A stretch of 64,000 nt of DNA from Nocardioides sp. NBC_00368 (GTDB lineage: Bacteria; Actinomycetota; Actinomycetes; Propionibacteriales; Nocardioidaceae). The notes beneath the pieces were generated by a model that made no database searches, was not told the origin of the DNA, and saw nothing but the letters and a program-made list of their open reading frames with translations. The position numbers and the translations under genes were made by a program. Of the stretch, positions 45,227 to 53,418 are shown piece after piece. Each line of letters opens with the position of its first letter. The stretch's first letter is position 1. Location of the stretch: assembly GCF_036090055.1 (NCBI RefSeq), contig NZ_CP107970.1, positions 5,477,001 to 5,541,000 of the forward strand, given 5' to 3'.

Positions 45227-45880
45227 ATGATGTCCCGGCCCCTCCGGCGCATCAAGATGCTCTTCGCGGCGTCCCTGCTGACCTCGGCCGGCCTGTACGG
45301 CGGTATCGAGATCGTCGCCGAGCCCGAGGCTGAGGCCGACGGGCGGACCAGTGTGGCCGACGACGGCATGAAGATGGGCGTGGACGACGAGGCCTACACT
45401 CCGGTCTGGCCACAGGAGGCGGAGCGTGAGAACGGGATCAACCGCGACGTCGACGCGCGGATGGCAGCCCAGGAGAAGGTGCTTCCGGCCGACTCCGGCC
45501 GGGGCCGCCGGGCGGTCTTCTCGATCAGCCGCCAGCGGGTCTGGATCGTGTCCGCGGCGGGCAAGGTGCGGCGTACCTATCCGGTATCGGGCAGTGTCTA
45601 CGACAACCTCGAGCCCGGCGCCTACAAGGTCTTCTCCCGCTCCAAGCACGCGAGGGGGATCGACGACTCGGGCACGATGCAGTGGTTCGTACGCTTCGCC
45701 AAAGGCCCCAGGGCCGCGATCGGCTTCCACAACATCCCGGTGGACAAGGGCAAGCGCGTGCAGACCCGCGCCCAGCTCGGCACACCCCTGTCGCACGGGT
45801 GCATCCGCCAGGCCGAGCCGGACGCGAAGGCGATGTGGCGCTTCGCGCGGCTCGGCACCAAGGTGATCGTGACGCCGTAG
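45227..45880 (+). CDS. L,D-transpeptidase (YkuD domain)
   Basis: This is an exported protein of about 217 residues. The signal or anchor segment is RRIKMLFAASLLTSAGLYGG. The YkuD domain (about 95-217) ends with the catalytic signature PLSHGCIRQAEP, with Cys as nucleophile and the upstream IGFHNIP histidine. Such enzymes make 3-3 peptidoglycan crosslinks or attach proteins to the wall. ATG 45227 is preferred; ATG 45176 would add 17 residues. The gene converges on the DEAD helicase with a 10-bp gap. Confidence 0.8.
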   Translation: MMSRPLRRIKMLFAASLLTSAGLYGGIEIVAEPEAEADGRTSVADDGMKMGVDDEAYTPVWPQEAERENGINRDVDARMAAQEKVLPADSGRGRRAVFSISRQRVWIVSAAGKVRRTYPVSGSVYDNLEPGAYKVFSRSKHARGIDDSGTMQWFVRFAKGPRAAIGFHNIPVDKGKRVQTRAQLGTPLSHGCIRQAEPDAKAMWRFARLGTKVIVTP

Positions 45881-45890
45881 GCGCGACGGC

Positions 45891-47363
45891 TCAGGCGTCG
45901 GCCTTCGGCGCGGAGCTGCCGCCCGAGCCCGAAGAGCGGCGGCGACGACGGCGACGGGGAGCGGAGCCCTCGGCGCCGGCCTCGCCCTCGGCGGGCTTCG
46001 CGGAGCCGGTGGCCTCGGCGGCCGGAGCGGCGGTCTTCTCGACGACCTGGCCACCGCGGGAGCGGGTGCGCTGGCGGTTGCGGTTGCGGGGAGCGCGCTC
46101 GCGCTTCTCGCCGTCCGCGCCGGCGTCCTTGTCCTTCGGCTTCTCGGGCGCGGCCTTCTTGATCCGGCCCTTGGTGCCCTTCGGGATGCCCATGTCGTGG
46201 AGGAAGTGCTCCGAGGAGGAGTAGGTCTCCTGGGGCTCGTCGAAGGGAAGGTCGAGCGCCTTGTTGATCATCTTCCACTTGTGGAGGTCGGCCCAGTCGA
46301 CGAACGTGACCGCGACACCGGAGGCCCCGGCGCGGCCGGTGCGGCCGATGCGGTGGACGTAGGTCTTCTCGTCGTCGGGGGTCGTGTAGTTGACCACGTG
46401 GGAGACGCCGGTGACGTCGATGCCGCGCGCGGCGACGTCGGTGGCCACCAGGACCTCGACCTTGCCGTCACGGAACTTCTGCATCACCCGCTCGCGGGCG
46501 GCCTGCTGCATGTCACCGTGCAGGGGAGAGGCCGGGAAGCCGCGCTCGGCGAGGTCGTCGGCGACGCGCTGGGCCTGCCGCTTGGTGCGGGCGAAGACGA
46601 CGACCTTGTCGTGGTCCTCGCACTGCAGCAGACGGCCGATCATCTCGGGCTTGTCGAGGTCGTGGGCCTGGTAGACGAACTGCGCGGTGGCAGGCACCGT
46701 CTCCCGCTCGCTGGCGGACTCGGCCCGGATGTTCATCGGGTGGCGCATATAGGAGCGCGCCAGCGCCACGATCGCACCCGGCATGGTGGCCGAGAAGAGC
46801 AGCGTCTGGCGGGTCTCCGGGGTGAGCGTGACCAGCTTCTCCACGTCGGGCAGGAACCCGAGGTCGAGCATCTCGTCGGCCTCGTCGAGGACGAGGGCGT
46901 GCACGTGGGAGAGGTCGAGGACCTTCCGGTTGGCCAGGTCGATCAGACGCCCCGGGGTGCCGACGACGATGTCGACGCCCTTCTCCAGGGCCTCGATCTG
47001 GGGCTCGTAGCCGGCGCCGCCGTAGACGGTCAGCACGCGGAGGCCGCGGTCCTCGGAGATCATCGAGATCTCGGCCGAGACCTGCATGGCGAGCTCGCGG
47101 GTCGGCGCCACGATCAGCGCCTGCGGCTTGCCCTGCGGAAGGTCGATGTAGTCGCGGTCCTTGGGGGACACGCTGCGCTGGACGACCGGGATGCCGAAGG
47201 CCAGCGTCTTGCCGGAGCCCGTGCGGGCCTGCCCGATCAGGTCGGTGCCCTGAAGGGCGACCGAGAGCGTCATCTCCTGGATGGCGAACGGGGTGGTGAT
47301 GCCTTTGCGCTCGAGCGGAGCGCAGATCTCGGGATGAACCCCGAGGTCCTTGAACGTTGTCAT
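45891..47363 (-). CDS. DEAD-box RNA helicase (RhlE-like)
   Basis: This 490-residue protein has all DEAD-box motifs: Q motif near PFAIQEMTL, ARTGSGKT (motif I), APTRELA, TPGR, VLDEADEMLD (II), FSATMP (III), VVVFARTKRQAQ, TDVAARGID and HRIGRTGRAG (VI). The C-terminal ~110 residues are Lys/Arg/Ala-rich and disordered, typical of RNA-binding tails (RNRNRQRTRSRGG, PRRRRRRRSSG). It should remodel structured RNA or ribosomal precursors. MTTFKDLG at 47361-47363 is preferred; an ATG nine codons upstream is possible. It is divergent from the ferritin-like gene, as in M. tuberculosis Rv3211/Rv3210c. Confidence 0.92.
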   Translation of the reverse strand: MTTFKDLGVHPEICAPLERKGITTPFAIQEMTLSVALQGTDLIGQARTGSGKTLAFGIPVVQRSVSPKDRDYIDLPQGKPQALIVAPTRELAMQVSAEISMISEDRGLRVLTVYGGAGYEPQIEALEKGVDIVVGTPGRLIDLANRKVLDLSHVHALVLDEADEMLDLGFLPDVEKLVTLTPETRQTLLFSATMPGAIVALARSYMRHPMNIRAESASERETVPATAQFVYQAHDLDKPEMIGRLLQCEDHDKVVVFARTKRQAQRVADDLAERGFPASPLHGDMQQAARERVMQKFRDGKVEVLVATDVAARGIDVTGVSHVVNYTTPDDEKTYVHRIGRTGRAGASGVAVTFVDWADLHKWKMINKALDLPFDEPQETYSSSEHFLHDMGIPKGTKGRIKKAAPEKPKDKDAGADGEKRERAPRNRNRQRTRSRGGQVVEKTAAPAAEATGSAKPAEGEAGAEGSAPRRRRRRRSSGSGGSSAPKADA

Positions 47364-47525
47364 GATTTCGTCGCTACTCGCTTGTCTCATCGAATGCGGC
47401 GAGCGACTCACGGGTGTCTCGAGCTTGCCAAGCGAGTGCCACGCCGCGCACATACGGGAACCAGGCCACTGCGATATCGAGTTGGATATCTGCGGTGCTG
47501 GGTCGGTCAAAAGGCATTCTATCGG

Positions 47526-47531
47526 TAGGGT
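47526..47531 (+). promoter_or_regulatory. -10 box (TAGGGT) of the ferritin-like gene
   Basis: TAGGGT ends 6 nt before GTG 47538, with no ribosome site, in the 174-bp divergent region shared with the DEAD-box gene. Confidence 0.5.
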
Positions 47532-47537
47532 TCTCCC

Positions 47538-48239
47538 GTGGTTGCATCGTCAGAGTTCACGGGTCCTCAGAATCCCTTCGGTGATCCTGTTTACAAGGCT
47601 GCTGTCATCGACCTGTTGGGTGCGGTCGCATACGGCGAGGTGTCGGCGGTCGAGCGGCTGACCGACGACGCGAAGATGGCTCCGTCTCTGGAGGACAAGA
47701 CGGCCCTGCTCGCGATGGCTGCCGCCCAGCACGCCAAGATCCAGCCGGTCCTGGACCGGCTCGAGGAGCTCGGGGTCGACCCGTACGTCGCCATGGAGCC
47801 GCTGCGCGAGGGATTCGACGAGTTCCACCGCCACACCAAGCCCGCCGACTGGTGGGAGTCGCTGGTCAAGGCCTACGTCGGTGACGGGCTCGCCAACGAC
47901 TTCTACCGTGAGGTCGCCGGCTATCTGGACGAGGAGACCCACAAGCTGGTGGTCACCACCCTCGAGGACGCCGGCCGGGCCGACTTCGTGGTGGACCGGG
48001 TGAGGGCCGGCATCGAGGCCGACCACCTCATCGGTGGCCGGCTGGCGCTGTGGGGCCGTCGCCTGATGGGCGAGGCGATCATCCAGGCGCAGCAGGTCGC
48101 GGCCACCCGTGAGGGGCTCAGCGAGCTGATCACCGGCGGTCACCTTCCGGGCCTCGACCTCGGCACCATCGGTGAGATGCTCACCCGCCTGACCCAGCGC
48201 CACGTCGAGCGCATGGGCAAGCTCGGGCTCGAGCACTGA
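47538..48239 (+). CDS. Ferritin-like fold protein (Rv3210c-like, MiaE-related)
   Basis: This 233-residue helical protein is annotated in relatives as ferritin-like fold-containing, remotely similar to tRNA hydroxylase MiaE. Possible metal ligands are the E of VAYGEVSAVERL (about 35), AAAQHAKIQPVLD near 74, and EADHLIGGRLALWGRRLMGE near 160. The function is unproven. It lies 6 bp before the C39-peptidase-like gene. The order relative to the DEAD helicase matches mycobacteria. Confidence 0.78.
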   Translation: MVASSEFTGPQNPFGDPVYKAAVIDLLGAVAYGEVSAVERLTDDAKMAPSLEDKTALLAMAAAQHAKIQPVLDRLEELGVDPYVAMEPLREGFDEFHRHTKPADWWESLVKAYVGDGLANDFYREVAGYLDEETHKLVVTTLEDAGRADFVVDRVRAGIEADHLIGGRLALWGRRLMGEAIIQAQQVAATREGLSELITGGHLPGLDLGTIGEMLTRLTQRHVERMGKLGLEH

Positions 48240-48245
48240 GGTTCC

Positions 48246-49307
48246 TTGAGCCCTGAGATCCTCTGGACCGGCTGGTCGGAGGCGCAGATCGCGCCCGAAG
48301 CCGGTGTCTGGGTGTCTCCCGAGGTCAGCCCCGGGTTCTCGTTCGACGAGCTGGTCGCCTCCTGGAACGTGGTGACGCCACCCGGGAGCTGGGTGGAGGT
48401 CGCCGCTCGGGTGGTCGCCGAGTCGGGGGAGCGCAGCGGCTGGCTGGTGCTGGCCCGCTGGTCCTCGGACACCGCGTTCACGTCCACCTCGGTCGCGGGT
48501 CAGGAGGACCCGGTCGCGGTCGCGGCCGACGACACCGTCCTGGGCCGGGAGGGGCGCCGCTTCACCGCGTTCTCGTTGCGGCTGAGCCTGCACGGTCCCG
48601 CCGGGAGCCTGCCGCGGGCCAGCCTGCTCGGGGCGATGGTCTCGGCGGATGCCAGGGGCTCGCGGCCGGCGCCGGGTGCGGTGGCTCGCGGGGCGCTCGT
48701 GGGTGGCGTACCGGCCTACTCGCAGCAGCTCCACCGCGACCGCTACCCGCGCTGGGACGGTGGCGGCCAGTCCTGGTGCAGCGCTGCGTCGACGGCGATG
48801 ATCGCCGACTTCTGGGGCGCCGGTCCCACGCCCGCCGAGACCGCCTGGGTCGACTACGAGACCCCCGACCCGCAGGTGCCGTTCACCGTGCGGGAGGTCT
48901 ACGACGAGTCCTTCGGCGGCGCCGGCAACTGGGCCTTCAACACCGCCTATGCGGGCGCGCGCGGCCTGGTCGCGTACGTCACCAGGCTCCGTTCCTTCGC
49001 CGAGGCCGCCCGGTTCGTCGAGGCCGGGATCCCGCTGGTGCTGGCCGTCTCGCACCAGGAGGGCGAGCTGACCGGCGCCGGGTACGTCACCAACGGCCAT
49101 CTGCTCGTGCTGACCGGTTTCGGGGACGACGGCGATCCCGTCGTCCACGACCCTGCCTCCCACAGGATCGCCAGCGATGAAGCGGTGCGGACGACGTACG
49201 ACCTCGGTGAGCTCGACCGCGCCTGGGCCCGCTCCGGGCGGATCGTCTACGTCATCCGGCCCGCCGGCGTCGCCGCGCCAGAACCGCCGGCTCAGCCCAA
49301 CTGGTGA
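48246..49307 (+). CDS. C39-family cysteine peptidase-like protein
   Basis: This 353-residue protein has an N-terminal beta-rich region (about 1-140) and a peptidase C39-like domain (about 155-345). The nucleophile lies in GGQSWCSAASTAMIADFWG, the histidine in TNGHLLVLTGFG and the acid in VVHDPASH. No signal peptide is seen, so it is probably cytoplasmic, or exported by an unclear route. TTG 48246 follows a TGAGG site that overlaps the upstream stop. The physiological substrate is unknown. Confidence 0.8.
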   Translation: MSPEILWTGWSEAQIAPEAGVWVSPEVSPGFSFDELVASWNVVTPPGSWVEVAARVVAESGERSGWLVLARWSSDTAFTSTSVAGQEDPVAVAADDTVLGREGRRFTAFSLRLSLHGPAGSLPRASLLGAMVSADARGSRPAPGAVARGALVGGVPAYSQQLHRDRYPRWDGGGQSWCSAASTAMIADFWGAGPTPAETAWVDYETPDPQVPFTVREVYDESFGGAGNWAFNTAYAGARGLVAYVTRLRSFAEAARFVEAGIPLVLAVSHQEGELTGAGYVTNGHLLVLTGFGDDGDPVVHDPASHRIASDEAVRTTYDLGELDRAWARSGRIVYVIRPAGVAAPEPPAQPNW

Positions 49308-49357
49308 TCGTGTAACACGACGTGTTGCCGCCGCGGAAGGCCGGCGCGCACAAGCAG

Positions 49358-49390
49358 AAGCGGCCCCACCCCATGGGGGCGGGACCGCTT
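49358..49390. terminator. Bidirectional terminator between the C39-like and GlsB-like genes
   Basis: AAGCGGCCCCACCCC pairs with GGGGCGGGACCGCTT using two G-T pairs, between two convergent genes. Confidence 0.7.
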
Positions 49391-49409
49391 CAGGTGACCT
49401 GGGCGAGGC

Positions 49410-49727
49410 TCAGGCCTTGGACTTTCCGGTGACTCCGGAGGCGATGACCACCAGTACGGCGGCGGTTACGACCTGCCAGATGTGACGCCACCAGTCAACG
49501 CCGTTGGTCGCGTTGTCCCAGGTGGCCTCGTGACCGTCGAACGGCGGGTTGTTCTGGCCGAAGATGAACCAGTAGATGAAGCTGCCGATCAGCATGCCGC
49601 CGATGCCGCAGACGATCGTGAGCCAGAACGGGATGTTGTCCTTGTCTCCCGGCGCCAGCCACTTGCCGAGCAGACCGACGATCACGCCACCAATGAGGGT
49701 GACGAGGATAAACCCGATGACGTCCAT
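49410..49727 (-). CDS. GlsB/YeaQ/YmgE-like (transglycosylase-associated) membrane protein
   Basis: This 105-residue protein has three to four helices: MDVIGFILVTLIGGVIVGLLGKWLAPGDKD at the start, PFWLTIVCGIGGMLIGSFIYWFIF, and VVTAAVLVVIASGVTG at the end. This matches the GlsB/YeaQ stress-associated family, though the loop NNPPFDGHEATWDNATNGVDWW is an insertion. The ATG has an AAAGGGA site. The role is unknown. Confidence 0.8.
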   Translation of the reverse strand: MDVIGFILVTLIGGVIVGLLGKWLAPGDKDNIPFWLTIVCGIGGMLIGSFIYWFIFGQNNPPFDGHEATWDNATNGVDWWRHIWQVVTAAVLVVIASGVTGKSKA

Positions 49728-49866
49728 GTCATGTCCCTTTCAGGTTGTGAGAGGGCGCTGAACAGCGCCGATCCCTCGATAGTGCACCTGTTGGGACGGC
49801 TTTGCACGGGCAACATGGCCCAAACCAGGAAGTTCTCCGCCGGAATCAGGGTCATCCCGGAGTGAT

Positions 49867-50088
49867 TCAGCCGGCGAAACCGACCTTGCCGACCTTGGCC
49901 GGGCCGATCTCGACGTAGGCGAGCTTCTCGGTCGGGACGATGACCTTGCGGCCCTTGCTGTCGGTCAAAGCGAGCACAGCGCCGCCGCCGAGGGCGTCGG
50001 CGATGAGCTTCTCCACCGACTCGCTGGACTCCTCGGTCTCTACGACGAGCTCACGGGCGGCCTGCTGGACGCCGATCTTGACCTCCAC
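49867..50088 (-). CDS. DUF3107 family protein (TB9.4-like)
   Basis: This 73-residue protein starts MEVKIGVQQAARELVVET and ends KLAYVEIGPAKVGKVGFAG, the full DUF3107 pattern. The function is unknown; the mycobacterial homologue TB9.4 lies next to the same TetR and MoeZ genes. GTG start with a strong AAGGAGGA site. Confidence 0.88.
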   Translation of the reverse strand: MEVKIGVQQAARELVVETEESSESVEKLIADALGGGAVLALTDSKGRKVIVPTEKLAYVEIGPAKVGKVGFAG

Positions 50089-50215
50089 GGGTCCTCCTTG
50101 CGATGAATTGAACGATGCTCAGGAATCCTCTCACAGCACGCCTGAAGGGCCCCGTCGTTGCGCTCTCAGCGGAACAAGGAATCTCCCGCCCGCACTCACT
50201 CGCACCCGATGAGCG

Positions 50216-50248
50216 CTTCAGCGCTCCGCGAACTGCGAAGCAATCGCC
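50216..50248. repeat. Partial copy of the ~110-bp dispersed repeat
   Basis: CAGCGCTCCGCGAACTGCGAAGCAATCGC-type sequence repeats the 3' end of the elements at 40140 and 56872, just beyond the TetR stop. The rest of 50089-50215 shows nothing else recognisable. Confidence 0.5.
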
Positions 50249-50250
50249 AA

Positions 50251-50883
50251 CTAATCCGTCTTCGGGTACCCGCCGATGCCGCGCCAGGCGAGGCCGGCGA
50301 CGAGGCGCGCAGCGTCGGCCTGGGAGAGCTCGCCGTTGTTGTGGAGCCAGTAGCGGGCGCTGACCTGGATCTGGCCGACGAGGCCCACCGCGAGCAGGTG
50401 CGAGGCGGTCGGGGCGAAGCCGGTGTCCTCCGCGATGACCTCCGCGATCACCTCGGCGCACTCGTTGGTGACCCGGTCGACCTGCTCGCGTACGGCGGGG
50501 TCGTTGGTCAGGTCGGACTCGAAGACGAGCCGGAAGGCACCGGACTCGGAGGCCACGTAGTCGTAGAAGACCTCGACGGTGCGGGCCACGCGCTCCTTGT
50601 TCTCGTCGGTCGACGCCAGGGCCTCCCGGCAGCGATCGATGATCTCGTTCGCGGACTTCTCCAGCAGCGCCAGGTAGAGGTCGAGCTTGCCGGGGAAGTG
50701 CTGGTAGAGAACGGGCTTCGAGACTCCGGCTCTCTCCGCGATGTCGTCCATCGCAGCAGCGTGGAAGCCGTAGGCGACGAAGACCTCGAGAGCGGAATCG
50801 AGAAGCTGGGCTCGTCGTTCCGTCCGGGGCAGTCGCGCCCCTCGCGGTCGAGTGGGGTCGAGCTCGGATTGGTGCGTGGTCAC
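50251..50883 (-). CDS. TetR-family transcriptional regulator (Rv3208-like)
   Basis: This 210-residue protein has an N-terminal TetR helix-turn-helix (about 22-70; RRAQLLDSALEVFVAYGFHAAAMDDIAERAGVSKPVLYQHF) and an all-helical ligand domain. Ligand and operator are unknown. The start GTG 50881-50883 is 6 nt behind TAGGCT. Synteny with DUF3107 and moeZ matches mycobacteria, where this gene is conserved. Confidence 0.9.
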   Translation of the reverse strand: MTTHQSELDPTRPRGARLPRTERRAQLLDSALEVFVAYGFHAAAMDDIAERAGVSKPVLYQHFPGKLDLYLALLEKSANEIIDRCREALASTDENKERVARTVEVFYDYVASESGAFRLVFESDLTNDPAVREQVDRVTNECAEVIAEVIAEDTGFAPTASHLLAVGLVGQIQVSARYWLHNNGELSQADAARLVAGLAWRGIGGYPKTD

Positions 50884-50889
50884 CCCAGC

Positions 50890-50895
50890 AGCCTA
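50890..50895 (-). promoter_or_regulatory. -10 box (TAGGCT) of the TetR gene
   Basis: TAGGCT on the minus strand, 6 nt before GTG 50883. It indicates a leaderless transcript. Confidence 0.5.
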
Positions 50896-51010
50896 CCCGC
50901 TGGTACTCGGATCGCGGGACGCGTCGTTGCCTCGGCCGCGGATGAGGGAACATGGAGAAGTGCCTGCGGTGTTCAAGCAGGCATACGTACGTCCTAACTG
51001 AGGAGCCGTT

Positions 51011-52225
51011 GTGTCCCTAGCCCCGCTCGTGGAGCCCGCTGACGAGCTGACGATCGACGAGGTGCGCCGTTACAGCCGCCACCTCATCATCCCCGACGTC
51101 GGCATGGACGGGCAGAAGCGCCTGAAGAACGCCAAGGTGCTGGTCATCGGCGCCGGCGGTCTCGGCTCGCCCGCCCTGCTCTACCTGGCCGCGGCCGGCG
51201 TCGGCACCCTCGGCATCGTCGAGTTCGACGAGGTCGACGAGTCCAACCTGCAGCGCCAGATCATCCACAAGCAGTCGACCGTGGGTCAGCCGAAGGCCGA
51301 CTCGGCCGCGGCGGCGATCCGCGAGGTCAACCCGTACGTCGACATCGTGCTGCACGACGTGCGGCTCGACAACGACAACGTCCGCGAGATCTTCACCGGC
51401 TACGACCTGATCGTCGACGGCACCGACAACTTCGCGACCCGCTACATGGTCAACGACGCGGCCTACTTCCTGGGCATTCCCTACGTCTGGGGCTCGATCT
51501 ACCGCTTCGACGGCCAGGCTTCGGTGTTCGCGCCGACGCTGACCGACGACGCGCCCTGCTACCGCTGCCTCTACCCGGAGCCCCCGCCCCCGGGCATGGT
51601 CCCCTCCTGCGCCGAGGGTGGCGTGCTGGGTGTGCTCTGCGCCTCGATCGGTTCGATCCAGGTCAACGAGGCCATCAAGATGCTGACCGGCATCGGTGAG
51701 CCGCTCGTCGGCAAGCTGATGATCTACGACGCACTCGAGATGGAGTACCGCAAGCTGAAGGTCCGCAAGGACCCCAACTGCGCGCTGTGCGGTGAGAACC
51801 CGACGGTCACCGACCTGATCGACTACGACGCCTTCTGCGGTGCGCTCTCGACCGAGGCGGCCGACGCCGCGGCCGGCTCGACCATCTCGGTCACCCAGCT
51901 CTCCGAGATGATCAAGGAGCGTGAGGAGGGCAGCCGCGACTTCGTGCTCGTCGACGTGCGTGAGCCGAACGAGTACGAGATCAACAAGATCCCGGGCGCG
52001 GTCCTGATCCCCAAGGGCGAGTTCCTCAACGGCAACGCGATCCCGCAGGTCGCCGAGCTCACCGGTGACGGTGCCAAGCCGCTCGTGTTCCACTGCAAGA
52101 GCGGCGTACGCAGCGCCGAGGTGCTCGCGATCGCCAAGGGTGCCGGCTACGCGGACGCCGTCCACGTCGGCGGTGGCGTGGTGGCGTGGGTCAACCAGAT
52201 CGACCCGTCGCAGCCGTCCTACTGA
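51011..52225 (+). CDS. moeZ: Adenylyltransferase/sulfurtransferase MoeZ
   Basis: This 404-residue protein has an N-terminal ThiF/MoeB adenylating domain (about 20-265) with VLVIGAGGLGSPALLYLAAAG, DNFATRYMVNDA and CYRCLYPEPPPPG, and a C-terminal rhodanese domain (about 290-400) with the persulfide cysteine in FHCKSGVRSAEVL. It activates small ubiquitin-like sulfur carriers (for molybdopterin, thiamin, CysO-type cysteine synthesis) and supplies sulfur. The start GTG has a GAGGAG site. It ends in a strong terminator. Confidence 0.94.
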   Translation: MSLAPLVEPADELTIDEVRRYSRHLIIPDVGMDGQKRLKNAKVLVIGAGGLGSPALLYLAAAGVGTLGIVEFDEVDESNLQRQIIHKQSTVGQPKADSAAAAIREVNPYVDIVLHDVRLDNDNVREIFTGYDLIVDGTDNFATRYMVNDAAYFLGIPYVWGSIYRFDGQASVFAPTLTDDAPCYRCLYPEPPPPGMVPSCAEGGVLGVLCASIGSIQVNEAIKMLTGIGEPLVGKLMIYDALEMEYRKLKVRKDPNCALCGENPTVTDLIDYDAFCGALSTEAADAAAGSTISVTQLSEMIKEREEGSRDFVLVDVREPNEYEINKIPGAVLIPKGEFLNGNAIPQVAELTGDGAKPLVFHCKSGVRSAEVLAIAKGAGYADAVHVGGGVVAWVNQIDPSQPSY

Positions 52226-52263
52226 CCAGTCACTCATCAACGAAGTCGCTTACTGAACTGTTG

Positions 52264-52296
52264 GCCAGCGGTGGCCCCTCTGGGGTCGCCGCTGGC
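52264..52296 (+). terminator. Rho-independent terminator of moeZ
   Basis: GCCAGCGG (52264-52271) pairs with CCGCTGGC (52289-52296), with an inner CCC/GGG extension, followed by TTTCTTT. Confidence 0.8.
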
Positions 52297-52386
52297 TTTC
52301 TTTGAGCGTGGCGAAACCGATAGTTTTGCGATCGCAGCTGCGGGGGGCGGAGTTGCATCAATGCCCGAACCTCGGAGGATTCGACG

Positions 52387-52677
52387 TTGTCCACACGCGC
52401 TCGTCTCAGCGCGACGCTCGCCGGTGCCACCCTGGCCGGCGGACTGTTTCTCGGTGCCCCTGCCCACGCGAGCGACCAGACCCCGGAGCCGGCCTCCGGC
52501 GCGGCGGTCGGCTCTGCGATCGACCCGGAGAGGCTGGAGTCGAACGTCGCGGACCCGACCCGCGGCGTACCGCCGTCCTATGTCTTCGCCGGGGTCGGTG
52601 CGCTGTTGATGGGGGCGGGGGCCGGAATGGCCGTACGTCGCAAACGAGCTGAGGCTGTGGCACCCTCGGCCGAGTGA
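52387..52677 (+). CDS. Small exported protein with C-terminal membrane anchor
   Basis: This 96-residue protein has a cleavable-looking signal (about 1-28, ending GAPAHA), a short polar body and a C-terminal helix SYVFAGVGALLMGAGAGMAV followed by RRKR. This is the layout of a sortase substrate, but no LPxTG is present; the nearest stretch before the helix is DPTRGVPP. It overlaps the sortase-like gene by 4 bp. It starts with TTG 52387 behind GGAGGA. No family is recognised. Confidence 0.65.
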   Translation: MSTRARLSATLAGATLAGGLFLGAPAHASDQTPEPASGAAVGSAIDPERLESNVADPTRGVPPSYVFAGVGALLMGAGAGMAVRRKRAEAVAPSAE

Positions 52678-53306
52678 GCAACGGTCAACCCAGCCTGAGG
52701 ACCTTCATCGGCGAGATCTTCGTCGTCGTCCTCGTGGTCGCGGTCGGCGTGCTCGGCTACGCCGCGTACGACTACTACACCAAGATCGACGAGGCGCAGA
52801 AGAGCAACGCGACGCCACCGGCGACGACGTCCTCGATCCCGGCCGAGGCGCTCGCCGAGGTGCCGAAGAAGAAGGGCAAGGTACGCGGCGTCTCGATCCC
52901 TTCGCTCAACGTGCATGCCGACGTGGTGCCGCTGGCGATGGACGGCGGCACGCTCACGCCGCCCGCCGACGCCTCGCTCATGGGCTGGTGGAAGGGCGGC
53001 GCCAAGCCGGGGGCGGACGAGGGCTCCGTGCTGATCGTCGGCCACACCCTGCACAACGGTGGCGGCATCCTCGACCGGCTGGGCGAGGTGAACGAGGGCG
53101 ACGAGATCGTCGTGCGGACCAAGAACGACGAGTTCAGCTACACCGTCCGGTCGGTGCGCGACCTCTCCAAGGAGCAGGTCGCCAAGCGCAGCTCGAAGCT
53201 CTTCGACCCCGATGGCGAGGCGAGATTGGTCGTGGTGACCTGCGACGACTGGGACGGCACCTCGTTCCAGGGCAACACCGTGGTGGTCGCGGTTCCGGAA
53301 GGGTGA
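52674..53306 (+). CDS. Class F-type sortase
   Basis: This 210-residue protein has an N-terminal anchor (about 12-34) and a sortase beta-barrel. IGHTLHN-like VGHTLHNGGGILDRLG carries the catalytic histidine (about 123), and VVVTCDDWDG carries the cysteine (about 192). The arginine usually found a dozen residues later is not obvious (SFQGNTVVV). Class F sortases anchor surface proteins in actinobacteria; the overlapping upstream gene is the likely partner. The GTG start overlaps the upstream stop. Confidence 0.8.
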   Translation: MSNGQPSLRTFIGEIFVVVLVVAVGVLGYAAYDYYTKIDEAQKSNATPPATTSSIPAEALAEVPKKKGKVRGVSIPSLNVHADVVPLAMDGGTLTPPADASLMGWWKGGAKPGADEGSVLIVGHTLHNGGGILDRLGEVNEGDEIVVRTKNDEFSYTVRSVRDLSKEQVAKRSSKLFDPDGEARLVVVTCDDWDGTSFQGNTVVVAVPEG

Positions 53307-53418
53307 GCCGGCGGTTCGGACGCCCCGGAAACCCCGGGTGGTGTAAACGTGTCGTAACCTCAGGCCACCACACCTCGTTGTTCTGTGAGTCACATCACCT
53401 ACGAACAGAGGCCCCCAC

